Assembly (NCBI GenBank): GCA_030584065.1
Contig: CP129489.1
Coordinates: 1,841,497-1,905,496, forward strand
From: Flavobacteriales bacterium
GTDB lineage: Bacteria > Bacteroidota > Bacteroidia > Flavobacteriales_F > PHOS-HE28
Reading direction: 5' to 3'
DNA length: 64,000 nucleotides
Position 1 is the first letter of the stretch. Each line of letters begins with the position of its first letter. Shown piece by piece: positions 42,867 to 52,360 of this stretch. The notes under the pieces were generated by a model. That model saw only the letters and a list, made by a program, of their open reading frames with translations, ran no database searches and was not told the origin of the DNA. The translations under genes were made by a program, and so were the position numbers.

Positions 42867-43858
42867 GCGGAGCCGGCCGTTTCCTCGATCGCGCCGCAGG
42901 CACCACCGTGCTGGTGGTGGGCGACGTGATGGTGGACGCCTACCTCTGGGGCCGCGTGGACCGCATCAGCCCCGAGGCGCCGGTGCCCGTGGTGCAGGTG
43001 ACGCACCGCAGCGCGCGCCTGGGCGGCGCCGCCAACGTGGCGCTGAACGTGAAGGCCCTCGGCGGCCGCGCGATCATCGCCGCCACCGTGGGCGAGGACG
43101 CCAACGCCGACCTCATCACGCGCCTCTTCCACGAGCAGGAGCTGGTCACCGATGGGCTCGTGCGCTCGCCCTTCCGCCGCACCACGGTGAAGACCCGCGT
43201 GATCAGCGGTCACCAGCACGTGGTGCGCGTGGACGAGGAGCAGGAGGACGACCTGCGCGCCGAGGACGAGGAGCTGCTGCTGGAGCGCATCGCCCTGGTG
43301 ATCCGCAACGACCGGCCCGGCGTGATGGTGCTGGAGGACTACAACAAGGGCGTGCTCACCGCCCGCGTCATCGAAGGCGCGGTGGCCCTGGCCCGTGAGG
43401 CGGGCATCCCCGTGGCCGTGGACCCGAAGAAGAAGAACTTCCTCGCCTACCGCGGCGTTACCCTCTTCAAGCCCAACCTCAAGGAATTGCGCGAAGGCCT
43501 GAAGACCGATGTGGACCCGGCGGACGACGCCAGCGTGGAGCGCGCCGTGCGCAAGCTGGCCGAGCAGCTGGGCAACGCCCTCTCGCTGGTGACCTTGAGC
43601 GAGCACGGCGCCTACGTGCACGACGGGGCGCACGGCACGCGCATCGCCGCCCACAAGCGCCGCATCGTGGATGTGAGCGGCGCGGGCGATACGGTGATCG
43701 CCGTGGCCGCGCTGTGCCTGGCGCAGGGCCTGCCGCCCGTGCCGATGGCCGCGCTGGCCAACCTGGCCGGCGGCCTGGTGTGCGAGGAGGTGGGCGTGGT
43801 GCCCATCGACCGTGAGCGCTTCCGCGCCGAATGCGAACGCCTGGGACTGCCCGCATGA
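42863..43858 (+). CDS. rfaE1: PfkB family kinase, RfaE1-like (heptose-7-phosphate kinase)
   Basis: A 331 aa ribokinase-fold kinase. VVGDVMVDAYLWGRVDRISPEAP at the N-terminus and RLGGAANVALNVKALGG are characteristic of RfaE/HldE domain 1; VSGAGDTV near residue 275 holds the catalytic Asp. RfaE1 phosphorylates D-glycero-D-manno-heptose-7-phosphate for LPS inner core or related glycans. Only the kinase domain is present; the nucleotidyltransferase half of E. coli HldE is absent, so a separate rfaE2 would be needed. ATGA overlaps on both sides. Confidence 0.9.
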   Translation: MSGAGRFLDRAAGTTVLVVGDVMVDAYLWGRVDRISPEAPVPVVQVTHRSARLGGAANVALNVKALGGRAIIAATVGEDANADLITRLFHEQELVTDGLVRSPFRRTTVKTRVISGHQHVVRVDEEQEDDLRAEDEELLLERIALVIRNDRPGVMVLEDYNKGVLTARVIEGAVALAREAGIPVAVDPKKKNFLAYRGVTLFKPNLKELREGLKTDVDPADDASVERAVRKLAEQLGNALSLVTLSEHGAYVHDGAHGTRIAAHKRRIVDVSGAGDTVIAVAALCLAQGLPPVPMAALANLAGGLVCEEVGVVPIDRERFRAECERLGLPA

Positions 43859-44577
43859 CCGTGAAGCCCTACACCGACGAAGGCTCGAAGCGCGAGCAGG
43901 TCGAGCACATGTTCGACGCCATCTCGCCGAAGTACGACCTGCTGAACCGTGCCTTCTCCCTGGGCATCGACCAGGGCTGGCGCCGCAAGGTGATCCGCCT
44001 GGTGAAGCAGGAGCCTGTGGCGCGGCTCCTCGACGTGGCCACCGGCACGGCCGACCTGGCCATCCTGGCCGCTCGCCGCGGCGCCGCCAGCGAGGTGATC
44101 GGCGTGGACATCAGCGAGGGCATGCTGGGCCACGGCCGGCAGAAGGTGAAGGCCGCTGCGCTCGATGCGCGCATCACGCTCCAGCGCGCCGACAGCACCG
44201 CACTCCCCTTCGCCGACGGCAGCTTCGACGCGGTGACCGTGGCCTTCGGCGTGCGCAACTTCGAGGACCTGGAGAAGGGCCTGCGCGAGATGCTCCGCGT
44301 GCTGCGCCCCGGCGGCCGCCTTTTCGTGCTGGAGTTCAGCAAGCCGCGCCGGGCGCCGATGAAGCAGCTCTTCCGCTTCTACTTCCACCGCGTGATGCCC
44401 GCCGTGGGCCGCCTGGTGAGCCGCGACAGCGCCGCCTACACCTACCTGCCCCAGAGCGTGGATGCCTTCCCCGAGGGCGCGGACTTCCTGCGGATTATGG
44501 AGCGCTGCGGCGGCCGCGAGGCCCGTGCGCGGCCGCTAACCGGCGGCATCGCCACCCTGTACACCGCGCGCCGCTGA
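43855..44577 (+). CDS. ubiE: Ubiquinone/menaquinone biosynthesis C-methyltransferase
   Basis: A 240 aa class I SAM methyltransferase that methylates demethylmenaquinone, the menaquinone expected in this phylum. HMFDAISPKYDLLNRAFSLG at the N-terminus is a UbiE/MenG signature; LLDVATGTADLAIL is the SAM motif I; VTVAFGVRNFEDLEKGLREM and RVLRPGGRL follow. The start at 43855 overlaps the stop of the kinase gene. The porT gene follows after 44 bases, an arrangement I recall from other Bacteroidota. Confidence 0.95.
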   Translation: MTVKPYTDEGSKREQVEHMFDAISPKYDLLNRAFSLGIDQGWRRKVIRLVKQEPVARLLDVATGTADLAILAARRGAASEVIGVDISEGMLGHGRQKVKAAALDARITLQRADSTALPFADGSFDAVTVAFGVRNFEDLEKGLREMLRVLRPGGRLFVLEFSKPRRAPMKQLFRFYFHRVMPAVGRLVSRDSAAYTYLPQSVDAFPEGADFLRIMERCGGREARARPLTGGIATLYTARR

Positions 44578-44601
44578 TCGCCGTGCGCACGGATCGCGCC
44601 C

Positions 44602-44610
44602 TACTTTCGT
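44602..44610 (+). promoter_or_regulatory. Putative -7 box TACTTTCGT for porT
   Basis: One mismatch from TAnnTTCGC at the last base, 11 bases before the porT ATG. Confidence 0.4.
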
Positions 44611-44621
44611 TGCCCCCACCG

Positions 44622-45341
44622 ATGATGCGCCCGCTCCTTCTCTGCGCCCTGCTGCTAGCCGGCCATGCCGTGCACGCCCAGCGCGGCAACCGCATCGTGC
44701 AGGAGAACCTGCCCAATTTCGACCTGCGCCGTTTCCACTTCGGCTTCCTGCTCAGCTACAACACCAGCGACCTCTTCGTGAAGCTGAAGCCGGACGTACC
44801 CTTCCGGGACTCGCTCCTGGTGCTGGACCACATCAAGCAGCCGGGCTTCAACCTGGGCATCGTGGCCAGCTACAACGCCAACAAGAACCTGAGCTTCCGC
44901 TTCCTCCCCACCCTGAGCTTCCAGGAGCGCAAGCTGCAGTACCAGTTCCGCCGCGGCGACGGGCGCGTGGTGTACTTCCAGAAGCCCGTGGAGAGCACCT
45001 ACCTCGAGTTCCCCCTCCTGGCCAAGCTGCGCAGCGACCGCATCAACAACTTCGCGGTGTACCTGCTCGCCGGCGGCAAATTCGCCATCGACATGGCCAG
45101 CCAGAAGGACGTGGACAATGCGCTGGACGACGAGATCGTGGTGAAGCTGGCCAAGTACGACTACGCCGCCGAGGTGGGCGGGGGCTTCGACATGTTCCTC
45201 CCCTACTTCAAGTTCGGCATCGAGCTCAAGGGAAGCTTCGGCATACCCAACCTGCACATCGACGATGAGACGCGCTTCAGCCGTCCCATCGACAGCATCC
45301 GCAGCAAGGCCTTCATCCTCACCTTCACCTTCGAGGGCTGA
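44622..45341 (+). CDS. porT: PorT family outer-membrane protein, T9SS component
   Basis: A 239 aa protein with signal peptide (MMRPLLLCALLLAGHAVHAQ) and alternating strands typical of an eight-stranded barrel. Family signatures: FHFGFLLSYNTSDLFVKL, PGFNLGIVASYNANKNLSFRFLP, ESTYLEFPLLAKLRSDRINN and YFKFGIELKGSFGIPNL. PorT (SprT in gliding bacteria) is required for T9SS export, the route predicted for the surface proteins elsewhere in this window. The start is one of two adjacent ATGs (44622, 44625). It is 3 bases from the FAD dehydrogenase gene and likely co-transcribed with it. Confidence 0.88.
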   Translation: MMRPLLLCALLLAGHAVHAQRGNRIVQENLPNFDLRRFHFGFLLSYNTSDLFVKLKPDVPFRDSLLVLDHIKQPGFNLGIVASYNANKNLSFRFLPTLSFQERKLQYQFRRGDGRVVYFQKPVESTYLEFPLLAKLRSDRINNFAVYLLAGGKFAIDMASQKDVDNALDDEIVVKLAKYDYAAEVGGGFDMFLPYFKFGIELKGSFGIPNLHIDDETRFSRPIDSIRSKAFILTFTFEG

Positions 45342-45344
45342 GCC

Positions 45345-46892
45345 ATGGAGCGCACGGTGGACATCGTGCTGCCCCCCGTGGAGGCCGCCGATCCCGTGCT
45401 GGTGCGGCAGGCGGCGGAGGAGGCGGCGGGCCTCGCCCGCGGCCGTTCGCGCACCGCCCGCGTGCTGAAGCGCTCCATCGATGCCCGCAGCCGGCAGCCC
45501 CGCATCCGCCTGCGCGTGCTGGTGAGCGATGCGGCGCTCGCCGAGGCGCCCATCGCGCCGCCGGCGCTCCCCGATGCGGGCGCGGCGCCCCCGGTGGTCA
45601 TCGTGGGCGCGGGGCCCGCAGGCCTCTTCTGCGCGCTGCGCGCGATCGAGCGCGGGCTGCGCCCCATCGTGCTCGAGCGCGGCAAGGACGTGCGCGCCCG
45701 GCGCCGCGACCTGGCCGCGATCAACCGGCTGCACACGGTGGACCCCGACAGCAACTACTGCTTCGGCGAAGGCGGTGCCGGCACTTACAGCGACGGCAAG
45801 CTGTACACGCGCAGCCACAAGCGCGGCGACGTGGAGGGCGTGCTGCGCACCCTGGTGGCCTACGGGGCCTCGCCCGATATCCTGGTGGATGCGCATCCGC
45901 ACATCGGCACCAACAAGCTGCCGGGCATCATCACCGCCATGCGCGAGGCCATCCTGGGGGCGGGCGGCGCGGTGCATTTCGGCACGCGCGTCACCGACCT
46001 GGTGCTGGAACAGGGCCGTGTGCGCGGCGTGCGCACGGCGACAGGGGCGGAGCACCTGGCCGATGCCGTGGTGCTGGCCACCGGCCATTCGGCGCGCGAC
46101 ATCTTCGGGCTCCTGAGGGCGAAGGGCATCCGCATCGAGCGCAAGGACTTCGCCCTGGGCGTGCGCGTAGAGCACCCGCAGGCCATCATCGACCGGGCCC
46201 AGTACCACTGCGCCGTGCGCGACCCCTACCTGCCACCGGCGAGCTACAGCCTGGTACAGCAGGTGGAGGGGCTGGGGGTCTACTCCTTCTGCATGTGCCC
46301 GGGCGGCATCATCGCGCCCTGCGCCACCGCGCCGGACGAGGTGGTGACCAACGGCTGGAGCCCCAGCAAGCGCAACAATCCCTTCGCGAACAGCGGCGTG
46401 GTGGTGGAGGCGCGGGGGAACTTCGCGGCGGCTGACCCGCTGGCCGGCATGGCCTACCAGCGCGACGTGGAACACGCCGCGTGGATCGCGGGCGGTCGCA
46501 CCCAGGTGGCACCGGCCCAGCGGCTGGAGGACTTCATCCAAGGGCGCCTCTCTGCGGACCTGCCGGAATGCAGCTATCCGCCGGGCATCCTCTCCCACCG
46601 CGTGGACCAGCTGCTGCCGCGCGAGATCGGCCAGCGGCTGCGCGAGGGCTTCAAGGCCTTCGGGCAGAAGATGCGGGGCTACCGCACCAACGAGGCGGTG
46701 GTGGTGGCGGTGGAGAGCCGCACGAGCTCGCCGGTGCGCATCCCGCGCGACCCGCAGAGCCTCCAGCATGCGAGCGCGCCGGGACTGTTCCCTTGCGGCG
46801 AAGGCGCGGGCTATGCGGGAGGCATCGTGAGCGCCGCGATGGACGGGCAGCGCGTGGCGGATGCAGTGGCGGCCGCCGTGCTGCGCCGCTGA
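45345..46892 (+). CDS. FAD-dependent dehydrogenase (COG2509-like)
   Basis: A 515 aa flavoprotein. A short N-terminal domain (about 1-80, RIRLRVLVSD) precedes the Rossmann motif VVIVGAGPAGLFCALRAIERG at about 84-104; further signatures are CFGEGGAGTYSDGKLYTR, VLATGHSARDIFGLL, VYSFCMCPGGIIAP and LFPCGEGAGYAGGIVSAAMDG. It resembles the uncharacterised FAD dehydrogenases related to BaiN/HI0933 oxidoreductases; the substrate is unknown. It ends 13 bases from the convergent methyltransferase gene. Confidence 0.9.
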   Translation: MERTVDIVLPPVEAADPVLVRQAAEEAAGLARGRSRTARVLKRSIDARSRQPRIRLRVLVSDAALAEAPIAPPALPDAGAAPPVVIVGAGPAGLFCALRAIERGLRPIVLERGKDVRARRRDLAAINRLHTVDPDSNYCFGEGGAGTYSDGKLYTRSHKRGDVEGVLRTLVAYGASPDILVDAHPHIGTNKLPGIITAMREAILGAGGAVHFGTRVTDLVLEQGRVRGVRTATGAEHLADAVVLATGHSARDIFGLLRAKGIRIERKDFALGVRVEHPQAIIDRAQYHCAVRDPYLPPASYSLVQQVEGLGVYSFCMCPGGIIAPCATAPDEVVTNGWSPSKRNNPFANSGVVVEARGNFAAADPLAGMAYQRDVEHAAWIAGGRTQVAPAQRLEDFIQGRLSADLPECSYPPGILSHRVDQLLPREIGQRLREGFKAFGQKMRGYRTNEAVVVAVESRTSSPVRIPRDPQSLQHASAPGLFPCGEGAGYAGGIVSAAMDGQRVADAVAAAVLRR

Positions 46893-46905
46893 GCTCCTCC
46901 CGGGT

Positions 46906-47652
46906 CTACACAGTGCGCGCTTGCCGCATGAACTCCATGCACAGGGCGCTGGCCGCCATGGCCACGTTCAGCGATTCCGCTTGGCCGGCGCGAGGCACGG
47001 CGATTGCCTTGGCCTGCAGCGCCCGCACCGCGGGCGAAGGCCCATGCGACTCGCTCCCCAGGATCAGCACCGCCGGCCGCCGCAGCGCCGCATCGAAGGC
47101 CTCGGCGCCCTCCATGGTGGCCAGGTAGAGCCCAGCGCCTGCGGCCCGCAAGCGGTCCAGCTCGGGCGCCAGCACGGCACGGTGCACCGCCACGCGGAAC
47201 AGCGAGCCCATGCTCGCCTGCACGCACTTGGGGTTGAACTCCTCCACGCAATCGGCGCTGCACAGGATGCGCCGCACCCCGAACCAGTCCGCGATGCGCA
47301 GCAGGGTGCCCAGGTTGCCGGGGTCGGCGATGCCATCGAGCGCCAGCACCAGCTCGCTGCTCTCCAAGGGCGCCATGGCGCCCCGGCGCGGCATCTCCGC
47401 CACGGCCACCACCTGGTTGCCGCTCTCCAGGGTGCCCATGCGCTCGAGGTCGTGCGCCGCATGCACCTGCACCCCTTCATGCATGATGCGGGCCGCGGCC
47501 TCGGCGGTGGCATGGATGGCGCGCACAGGCCAGCCGGAGGCCAGCAGCTCGGCCACCAGCTTAGGTCCCTGCACCAGGAAGAGGCCCTGCTCGGCGCGGT
47601 GCTTCTTCTGATGCAGGGCACGCACGGCACGCAGCGCGGGAGCGGTGGTCAA
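46906..47652 (-). CDS. SpoU/TrmH family RNA 2'-O-methyltransferase
   Basis: A 248 aa SPOUT enzyme. An N-terminal substrate-binding segment (KKHRAEQGLFLVQGPKLVAELL) is followed by the knotted domain with motif 2 LALDGIADPGNLGTLLRIAD, ILGSESHGPS and motif 3 AVPRAGQAESLNVAMAASAL. It methylates a ribose in rRNA or tRNA; the target is unknown. The only upstream start in frame at the expected place is TTG at 47652 (TTG ACC ACC GCT), so the start is tentative. Divergent from tamL. Confidence 0.9.
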   Translation of the reverse strand: MTTAPALRAVRALHQKKHRAEQGLFLVQGPKLVAELLASGWPVRAIHATAEAAARIMHEGVQVHAAHDLERMGTLESGNQVVAVAEMPRRGAMAPLESSELVLALDGIADPGNLGTLLRIADWFGVRRILCSADCVEEFNPKCVQASMGSLFRVAVHRAVLAPELDRLRAAGAGLYLATMEGAEAFDAALRRPAVLILGSESHGPSPAVRALQAKAIAVPRAGQAESLNVAMAASALCMEFMRQARTV

Positions 47653-47660
47653 GGCTCGGA

Positions 47661-47668
47661 TATATTTG
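47661..47668 (+). promoter_or_regulatory. -7 box TATATTTG upstream of tamL
   Basis: Exact match to the Bacteroidota TAnnTTTG element in the divergent gap, 82 bases before the ATG at 47751. Confidence 0.55.
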
Positions 47669-47750
47669 GCACTGAGCGCAACCAGCGCCCAGTAAGCCGC
47701 CGAAATTAGGCAGCACCCTCCTCTCCTTGGGGCTCACCGCGCAGCATATC

Positions 47751-50198
47751 ATGGCAGGACTGGCCGCAGTGGTCCTGCTGGCCGGCTGCGACCCCACCCG
47801 GCGGCTTGCCGGCGATGAGGCCCTGCTGAAGCGCAACAAGGTGCACCTGACGGAACGCGCCGATGTGGAGCGCTCGCAGCTCGAGGCGATCATCAAGCAG
47901 AAGCCCAACAAGCGGGTGCTCGCGGTGCCCTTCTACCTCCATGTCCACAACCTGCCGGATCCCGCCCGGATACCCGTCTGGCAGGCCCGCAAGAACGCCC
48001 GCATCGACCGGGTGAACCTGCGGCGGAAGGCCCGCGGCAAGGACACACTGGCCTACAAGCGGACCCGCGCGGACTGGCTGCGCGAGACCGTGGGCGAGCC
48101 GCCCGTGGTGCTCGACACCGGCCTCACCGACCGCAGCAGCGAGCAGATGCGGCTCTACCTGGCGAAGGAAGGCTACTTCCACGCGGCGGTGCAGGACACC
48201 GTGACGCTGACCCATCACGCGTGGTACGGCCGGCGGCTGCACCGGCCCAAGGCACAGGTGACCTACACGGTGACCCCCGGGCAGCCCTACCGGCTGCGCA
48301 CGATCCGGTTCGAGGTGGACGATACGCGCATCAAGCACCTTGTAGCCTCGGCTTGGGAGGCCTCGTTGCTGAAGCCGGGCGACCGGTTCGACGGTGACCG
48401 GCTCGATGCCGAGCGGACCCGCATCTCCGATCACCTGCGGGGCGAGGGCTACCTCTACTTCCACCGCGACCTGATCCAGTACAACGCGGACACCACGGCA
48501 GGGGGCCGGCAGATCGACCTGACGCTCTCCTTCGAGCGGCCTGTTGCCCGCCACGAGCGCGGGTTGGCCGGCACCCCGGAAGCGACGGTCTACGACATCC
48601 GGGAGGTGTACGTGAGCACCTTCCGCAGCGCCCGCGGCAGCGTGGCGGGGTCGGACACCCTGCGGGAGAGCGGGTACACCTTCCTCTTCCACGACCGGCT
48701 GCGCTACCGCACCAAGGCGCTCCTGCACCCCCTCTTCATCCACCCCGGGGCGCGCTTCGACCACCGCCTGACGGACCGGACCTACCGGCGCCTGGTGAGC
48801 ACCGGCGTATTCGATCGGGTGGACATCGCCTACGACACCACCGGGGCCATGGGGCGCGGCTTGGCCGATGCACGCATCTCGCTGCTACCCGGCAAGCAGC
48901 AGACCCTTTCCACCGAGGGCTTCTTGACCAACCGCGGCGGCGTATTGGGCACCTCGGTCAACGTGGGATACCGCCATCGCAACCTCTTCGGTACGCTCGG
49001 CTCGCTGCAGGCCCAGGTGAGCGTGGGCCTCGAGGCCCAGCAGCGGATCGCCGGCGGCGGCGGCGCCGAGCAGAGCACGGGCGATGTGCGCTCCCTGACG
49101 GCCCTGAACACCGTGACCATCGGCCCCGAGGTCACCCTCTCCTTCCCGCGCCCCTTCGCCGGGCTGTTCAGCAAGTCGAGCGGCTCCATGCTGCTGGTGA
49201 ACGCGCTCTTCAACTACCAGCGCCGTCCCGACTTCACGCGCGACCTGCTCAAGCTCTCGGCGGGGGTGCAATGGCAGGAATCGCGGGCCAACACCATCGG
49301 GCTGTTCCCGATCGAGCTCAATACCATCCGCATCCCGCAGATCTCCGATGCGTTCCGGGACTACCTGGTCCGCTCGAACAACCCGGTGCTGCTGAACAGC
49401 TACACCGACTACCTCATCGCAAGCATGCGCGGCACCCTGCAGCACAATGCCCCCGACGCCTCCGCGCGGCGCAACGCCTTCTACGCGCGCACCGTGCTGG
49501 AATGGGCGGGCCACCCCCTGCTCCTGCTCATGGCCGAGGATGCCCGCGACACCACCGGCACCGAATTCCGCACCGTGGCCGGTGTGCGCTACGCGGAGTA
49601 CATCAAGGGCGAGGTGGACCTGCGCTGGCGGCGCACCCTGCACGAGCGCAGCAGCCTGGCCTTCAGGCTGGCGGGCGGCGCTGCCCTGCCTTACGGCAAC
49701 CTGGGCGTACTGCCCTTCGAGAGCAGCTTCTTCGTGGGCGGGGCCAACGGCCTGCGTGCCTGGCGGGCGCGCTCCATCGGCCCGGGCTCCTTCAGCGAGC
49801 CGCTGGTGGCCTTCGACCGCATCGGCGAGATGCGCCTGGAGGGCAACGCCGAATACCGCTTCAAGCTCATCGGCTTCCTCGAGGGCGCACTCTTCGCCGA
49901 TGTGGGCAACATCTGGAACCTGCGCAGCAATGCGCAGCAGCCCGGCGCGGCCATCAGCTCCGACTTCCTGAGCGAGCTGGCGGTGGGCACGGGCGTGGGC
50001 GCGCGGTTCAACTTCGACTTCTTCATCGTGCGATTCGACCTGGGCCTGCAGACCAAGGACCCCTCACTGCCCAAGGGCGAGCGCTGGCTCTTCCAGCCGA
50101 AGGAGGGCCACGAGGCACGCATGGCTCTGCTCACGGGAACGGCCTACAGCTATCGGCCGGAGGTCAACTTCAACCTGGGAATCGGCTATCCGTTCTGA
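47751..50198 (+). CDS. tamL: TamL-like BamA-superfamily outer-membrane lipoprotein
   Basis: An 815 aa protein from the ATG at 47751, which gives MAGLAAVVLLAGCD with a lipobox at Cys13. POTRA-like segments (EQMRLYLAKEGYFHAAVQD, TYTVTPGQPYRLRTIRFEVD, ISDHLRGEGYLYFHRDLIQY, RRLVSTGVFDRVDIAYDT) precede a C-terminal barrel with the Omp85 motif GGANGLRAWRARSIGPGSF and a terminal strand ending in Phe. In Bacteroidota TamL pairs with TamB in outer-membrane assembly; tamB is not adjacent here. The signal peptide lacks a clear positive n-region, and an in-frame TTG at 47727 offers a slightly longer start, so the start is uncertain. Confidence 0.85.
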   Translation: MAGLAAVVLLAGCDPTRRLAGDEALLKRNKVHLTERADVERSQLEAIIKQKPNKRVLAVPFYLHVHNLPDPARIPVWQARKNARIDRVNLRRKARGKDTLAYKRTRADWLRETVGEPPVVLDTGLTDRSSEQMRLYLAKEGYFHAAVQDTVTLTHHAWYGRRLHRPKAQVTYTVTPGQPYRLRTIRFEVDDTRIKHLVASAWEASLLKPGDRFDGDRLDAERTRISDHLRGEGYLYFHRDLIQYNADTTAGGRQIDLTLSFERPVARHERGLAGTPEATVYDIREVYVSTFRSARGSVAGSDTLRESGYTFLFHDRLRYRTKALLHPLFIHPGARFDHRLTDRTYRRLVSTGVFDRVDIAYDTTGAMGRGLADARISLLPGKQQTLSTEGFLTNRGGVLGTSVNVGYRHRNLFGTLGSLQAQVSVGLEAQQRIAGGGGAEQSTGDVRSLTALNTVTIGPEVTLSFPRPFAGLFSKSSGSMLLVNALFNYQRRPDFTRDLLKLSAGVQWQESRANTIGLFPIELNTIRIPQISDAFRDYLVRSNNPVLLNSYTDYLIASMRGTLQHNAPDASARRNAFYARTVLEWAGHPLLLLMAEDARDTTGTEFRTVAGVRYAEYIKGEVDLRWRRTLHERSSLAFRLAGGAALPYGNLGVLPFESSFFVGGANGLRAWRARSIGPGSFSEPLVAFDRIGEMRLEGNAEYRFKLIGFLEGALFADVGNIWNLRSNAQQPGAAISSDFLSELAVGTGVGARFNFDFFIVRFDLGLQTKDPSLPKGERWLFQPKEGHEARMALLTGTAYSYRPEVNFNLGIGYPF

Positions 50199-50243
50199 GG
50201 GCGTGCGCCGGCCGGCCTGCCCGTCATGCTTGCCGCCCTTCCC

Positions 50244-50252
50244 TACATTCGC
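50244..50252 (+). promoter_or_regulatory. Putative -7 box TACATTCGC for the aldolase
   Basis: Perfect TAnnTTCGC, 36 bases before the ATG at 50289; a TTG lies only 14 bases upstream, not at the usual -33 spacing. Confidence 0.45.
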
Positions 50253-50288
50253 GGCCGCGGTAAACGGAATCCACCGCATCTGCCGACC

Positions 50289-51344
50289 ATGAGCAAGATC
50301 GAAGAACTCCTCGGCGCCGACGCCAAGAGCCTGCTGGGACACCAGTGCAAGACCATCGACAAGGGCGCGCTCAACCTGCCGGGCCCGGATTTCGTGGACC
50401 GCTGCTTCATGCAGAGCAACCGCAGCCCCCAGGTGCTGCGCAGCCTGCAGGCCCTCTACGGCACGGGCCGCCTGGCCAACACCGGCTACATGAGCATCCT
50501 CCCGGTGGACCAGGGCATCGAGCACAGCGCCGCGGCCAGCTTCGCCCCCAACCCCATCTACTTCGACGGGGAGAGCATCGTTAAGCTCGCCATCGAAGGC
50601 GGCTGCAACGCGGTGGCCAGCACCTACGGCGTGCTGGGCAGCGTGGCGCGCAAGTACGCCCACCGGATCCCCTTCATCGTGAAGATCAACCACAACGAGC
50701 TGATGACCCTGCCGAACAAGTTCGACCAGGTGCTCTTCGGCACGGTGGAGAGCGCGTGGGACATGGGCGCGGTGGCTGTGGGCGCGACCATCTACTTCGG
50801 GAGCGACGAGAGCACCCGGCAGATCACCGAGATCGCCGAGGCCTTCCAGCTCGCTCACGAGCTGGGCATGGCCACTATCCTGTGGTGCTACCTGCGCAAC
50901 CCGGGCTTCAAGAAGGATGGCGTGGACTACCACACCGCCGCCGACCTCACCGCACAGGCCAACCACCTCGGTGTCACCATCCAGGCGGACATCATCAAGC
51001 AGAAGCTCCCCGAGGTGAACGGCGGCTACAATGCGCTGAGCGGCTACGGCAAGACGCATAAGAAGGTGTACAGCGACCTGACCACCGACCACCCGATCGA
51101 CCTGTGCCGCTACCAGGTGGCCAACTGCTACATGGGCCGCATCGGCCTGATCAACAGCGGTGGCGCCAGCAGCGGTGCCGGCGACATGGCCGAGGCCGTG
51201 AGGACCGCCGTGATCAACAAGCGCGCCGGGGGCCAGGGCCTCATCAGCGGCCGCAAGGCCTTCCAGCGCCCCATGGGCGAAGGCGTGCAGCTGCTCAACG
51301 CGATCCAGGACGTGTACCTGGACAAGGGCATCACCATCGCCTGA
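50289..51344 (+). CDS. fbaB: Class I fructose-bisphosphate aldolase (DhnA/FbaB type)
   Basis: A 351 aa TIM-barrel aldolase of the archaeal-type class I family, cleaving fructose-1,6-bisphosphate. Signatures: [74 protein letters not shown] and [20 protein letters not shown]. The start [20 protein letters not shown] matches the family N-terminus; the upstream in-frame ATG at 50226 precedes the promoter box and is rejected. It stands alone between tamL and accD. Confidence 0.92.
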   Translation: MSKIEELLGADAKSLLGHQCKTIDKGALNLPGPDFVDRCFMQSNRSPQVLRSLQALYGTGRLANTGYMSILPVDQGIEHSAAASFAPNPIYFDGESIVKLAIEGGCNAVASTYGVLGSVARKYAHRIPFIVKINHNELMTLPNKFDQVLFGTVESAWDMGAVAVGATIYFGSDESTRQITEIAEAFQLAHELGMATILWCYLRNPGFKKDGVDYHTAADLTAQANHLGVTIQADIIKQKLPEVNGGYNALSGYGKTHKKVYSDLTTDHPIDLCRYQVANCYMGRIGLINSGGASSGAGDMAEAVRTAVINKRAGGQGLISGRKAFQRPMGEGVQLLNAIQDVYLDKGITIA

Positions 51345-51419
51345 TCCGGGGAGGACCGGGCAATGGCTGAAGGCGAGCATCCCCGCCTCATCCCAGGCCC
51401 GGCCCCGCGGCACAGGAAC

Positions 51420-51428
51420 TAACTTCGT
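51420..51428 (+). promoter_or_regulatory. Putative -7 box TAACTTCGT for accD
   Basis: One mismatch from TAnnTTCGC at the last base, 18 bases before the ATG at 51447. Confidence 0.4.
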
Positions 51429-51446
51429 CATCCCGAACACGCACCC

Positions 51447-52292
51447 ATGGGCTGGTTCACACGCACCAAGGAAGGCATCACCACCTCCACGGAGGAGAAG
51501 AAGGAGACGCCGGAGGGCCTCTGGTACAAGTGCCCGAGCTGCGATGAGATCGTGACCAGCGAGGACCACGAGAACAACCTCTGGGTCTGCGCGAAGTGCA
51601 GCTACCACGAGAAGATCGGCAGCGCGGAGTACTTCGCCATCCTCTTCGATGACCAGAAGTACACGGAGGTCGGCGCCGACCTGGTCGCCGGCGACCCGCT
51701 CGCCTTCGAGGACACGAAGAAGTACACCGACCGCTTGGTGAGGACGCGCAAGGAGACGGGGCTGAACGATGCCCTGCGCGCCGCCGAGGGCAAGCTGGAC
51801 AAGCACTCGGTGGTGATCGCCTGCATGGACTTCCGCTTCATCGGCGGCAGCATGGGCAGCGTGGTGGGCGAGAAGATCGCCCTGGCCGCCGACCAGGCCT
51901 TGAAGCGCAAATGCCCGCTGGTGATCATCAGCAAGAGCGGCGGCGCCCGGATGATGGAGGCCGGCTTCTCCCTGATGCAGATGGCCAAGACCAGCGCGAA
52001 GCTGGCGCAGCTGGCTGCGAAGAAGCTGCCCTACATCAGCATCCTCACCGACCCCACCACCGGGGGCGTCACCGCCAGCTTCGCCATGCTGGGCGACCTG
52101 AACATCGCCGAGCCCAAGGCCCTGATCGGCTTCGCCGGCCCGCGTGTGGTGAAGGAGACGATCGGCCGCGACCTGCCCGAGGGCTTCCAGACCAGCGAAT
52201 TCGTATTGGAGCACGGCTTCTTGGACAAGATCGTGGAGCGCAAGGACCTGAAGGCCACCCTGAGCCGGCTCTTCACCCTATTCCGGAGCTGA
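51447..52292 (+). CDS. accD: Acetyl-CoA carboxylase carboxyltransferase subunit beta
   Basis: A 281 aa crotonase-fold subunit that, with AccA, transfers carboxyl from carboxybiotin to acetyl-CoA in fatty-acid synthesis. The N-terminal zinc ribbon has Cys29, Cys32, Cys48 and Cys51 (KCPSC, CAKC). The catalytic core shows IACMDFRFIGGSMGSVVGEK, SKSGGARMMEAG, ILTDPTTGGVTASFAMLGD and IGFAGPRVVKETI. Slightly shorter than E. coli AccD (about 300 aa). accA is not in the window. It is followed by rpsO. Confidence 0.96.
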   Translation: MGWFTRTKEGITTSTEEKKETPEGLWYKCPSCDEIVTSEDHENNLWVCAKCSYHEKIGSAEYFAILFDDQKYTEVGADLVAGDPLAFEDTKKYTDRLVRTRKETGLNDALRAAEGKLDKHSVVIACMDFRFIGGSMGSVVGEKIALAADQALKRKCPLVIISKSGGARMMEAGFSLMQMAKTSAKLAQLAAKKLPYISILTDPTTGGVTASFAMLGDLNIAEPKALIGFAGPRVVKETIGRDLPEGFQTSEFVLEHGFLDKIVERKDLKATLSRLFTLFRS

Positions 52293-52339
52293 TACCCAGT
52301 ATTTTACGCCGGAGCGGTGGCGGGTAAGGCTCCTCCGCT

Positions 52340-52348
52340 TATCTTCGC
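52340..52348 (+). promoter_or_regulatory. Putative -7 box TATCTTCGC for rpsO
   Basis: Perfect TAnnTTCGC, 12 bases before the first rpsO ATG. Confidence 0.5.
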
Positions 52349-52360
52349 GGCCTGTTACGA

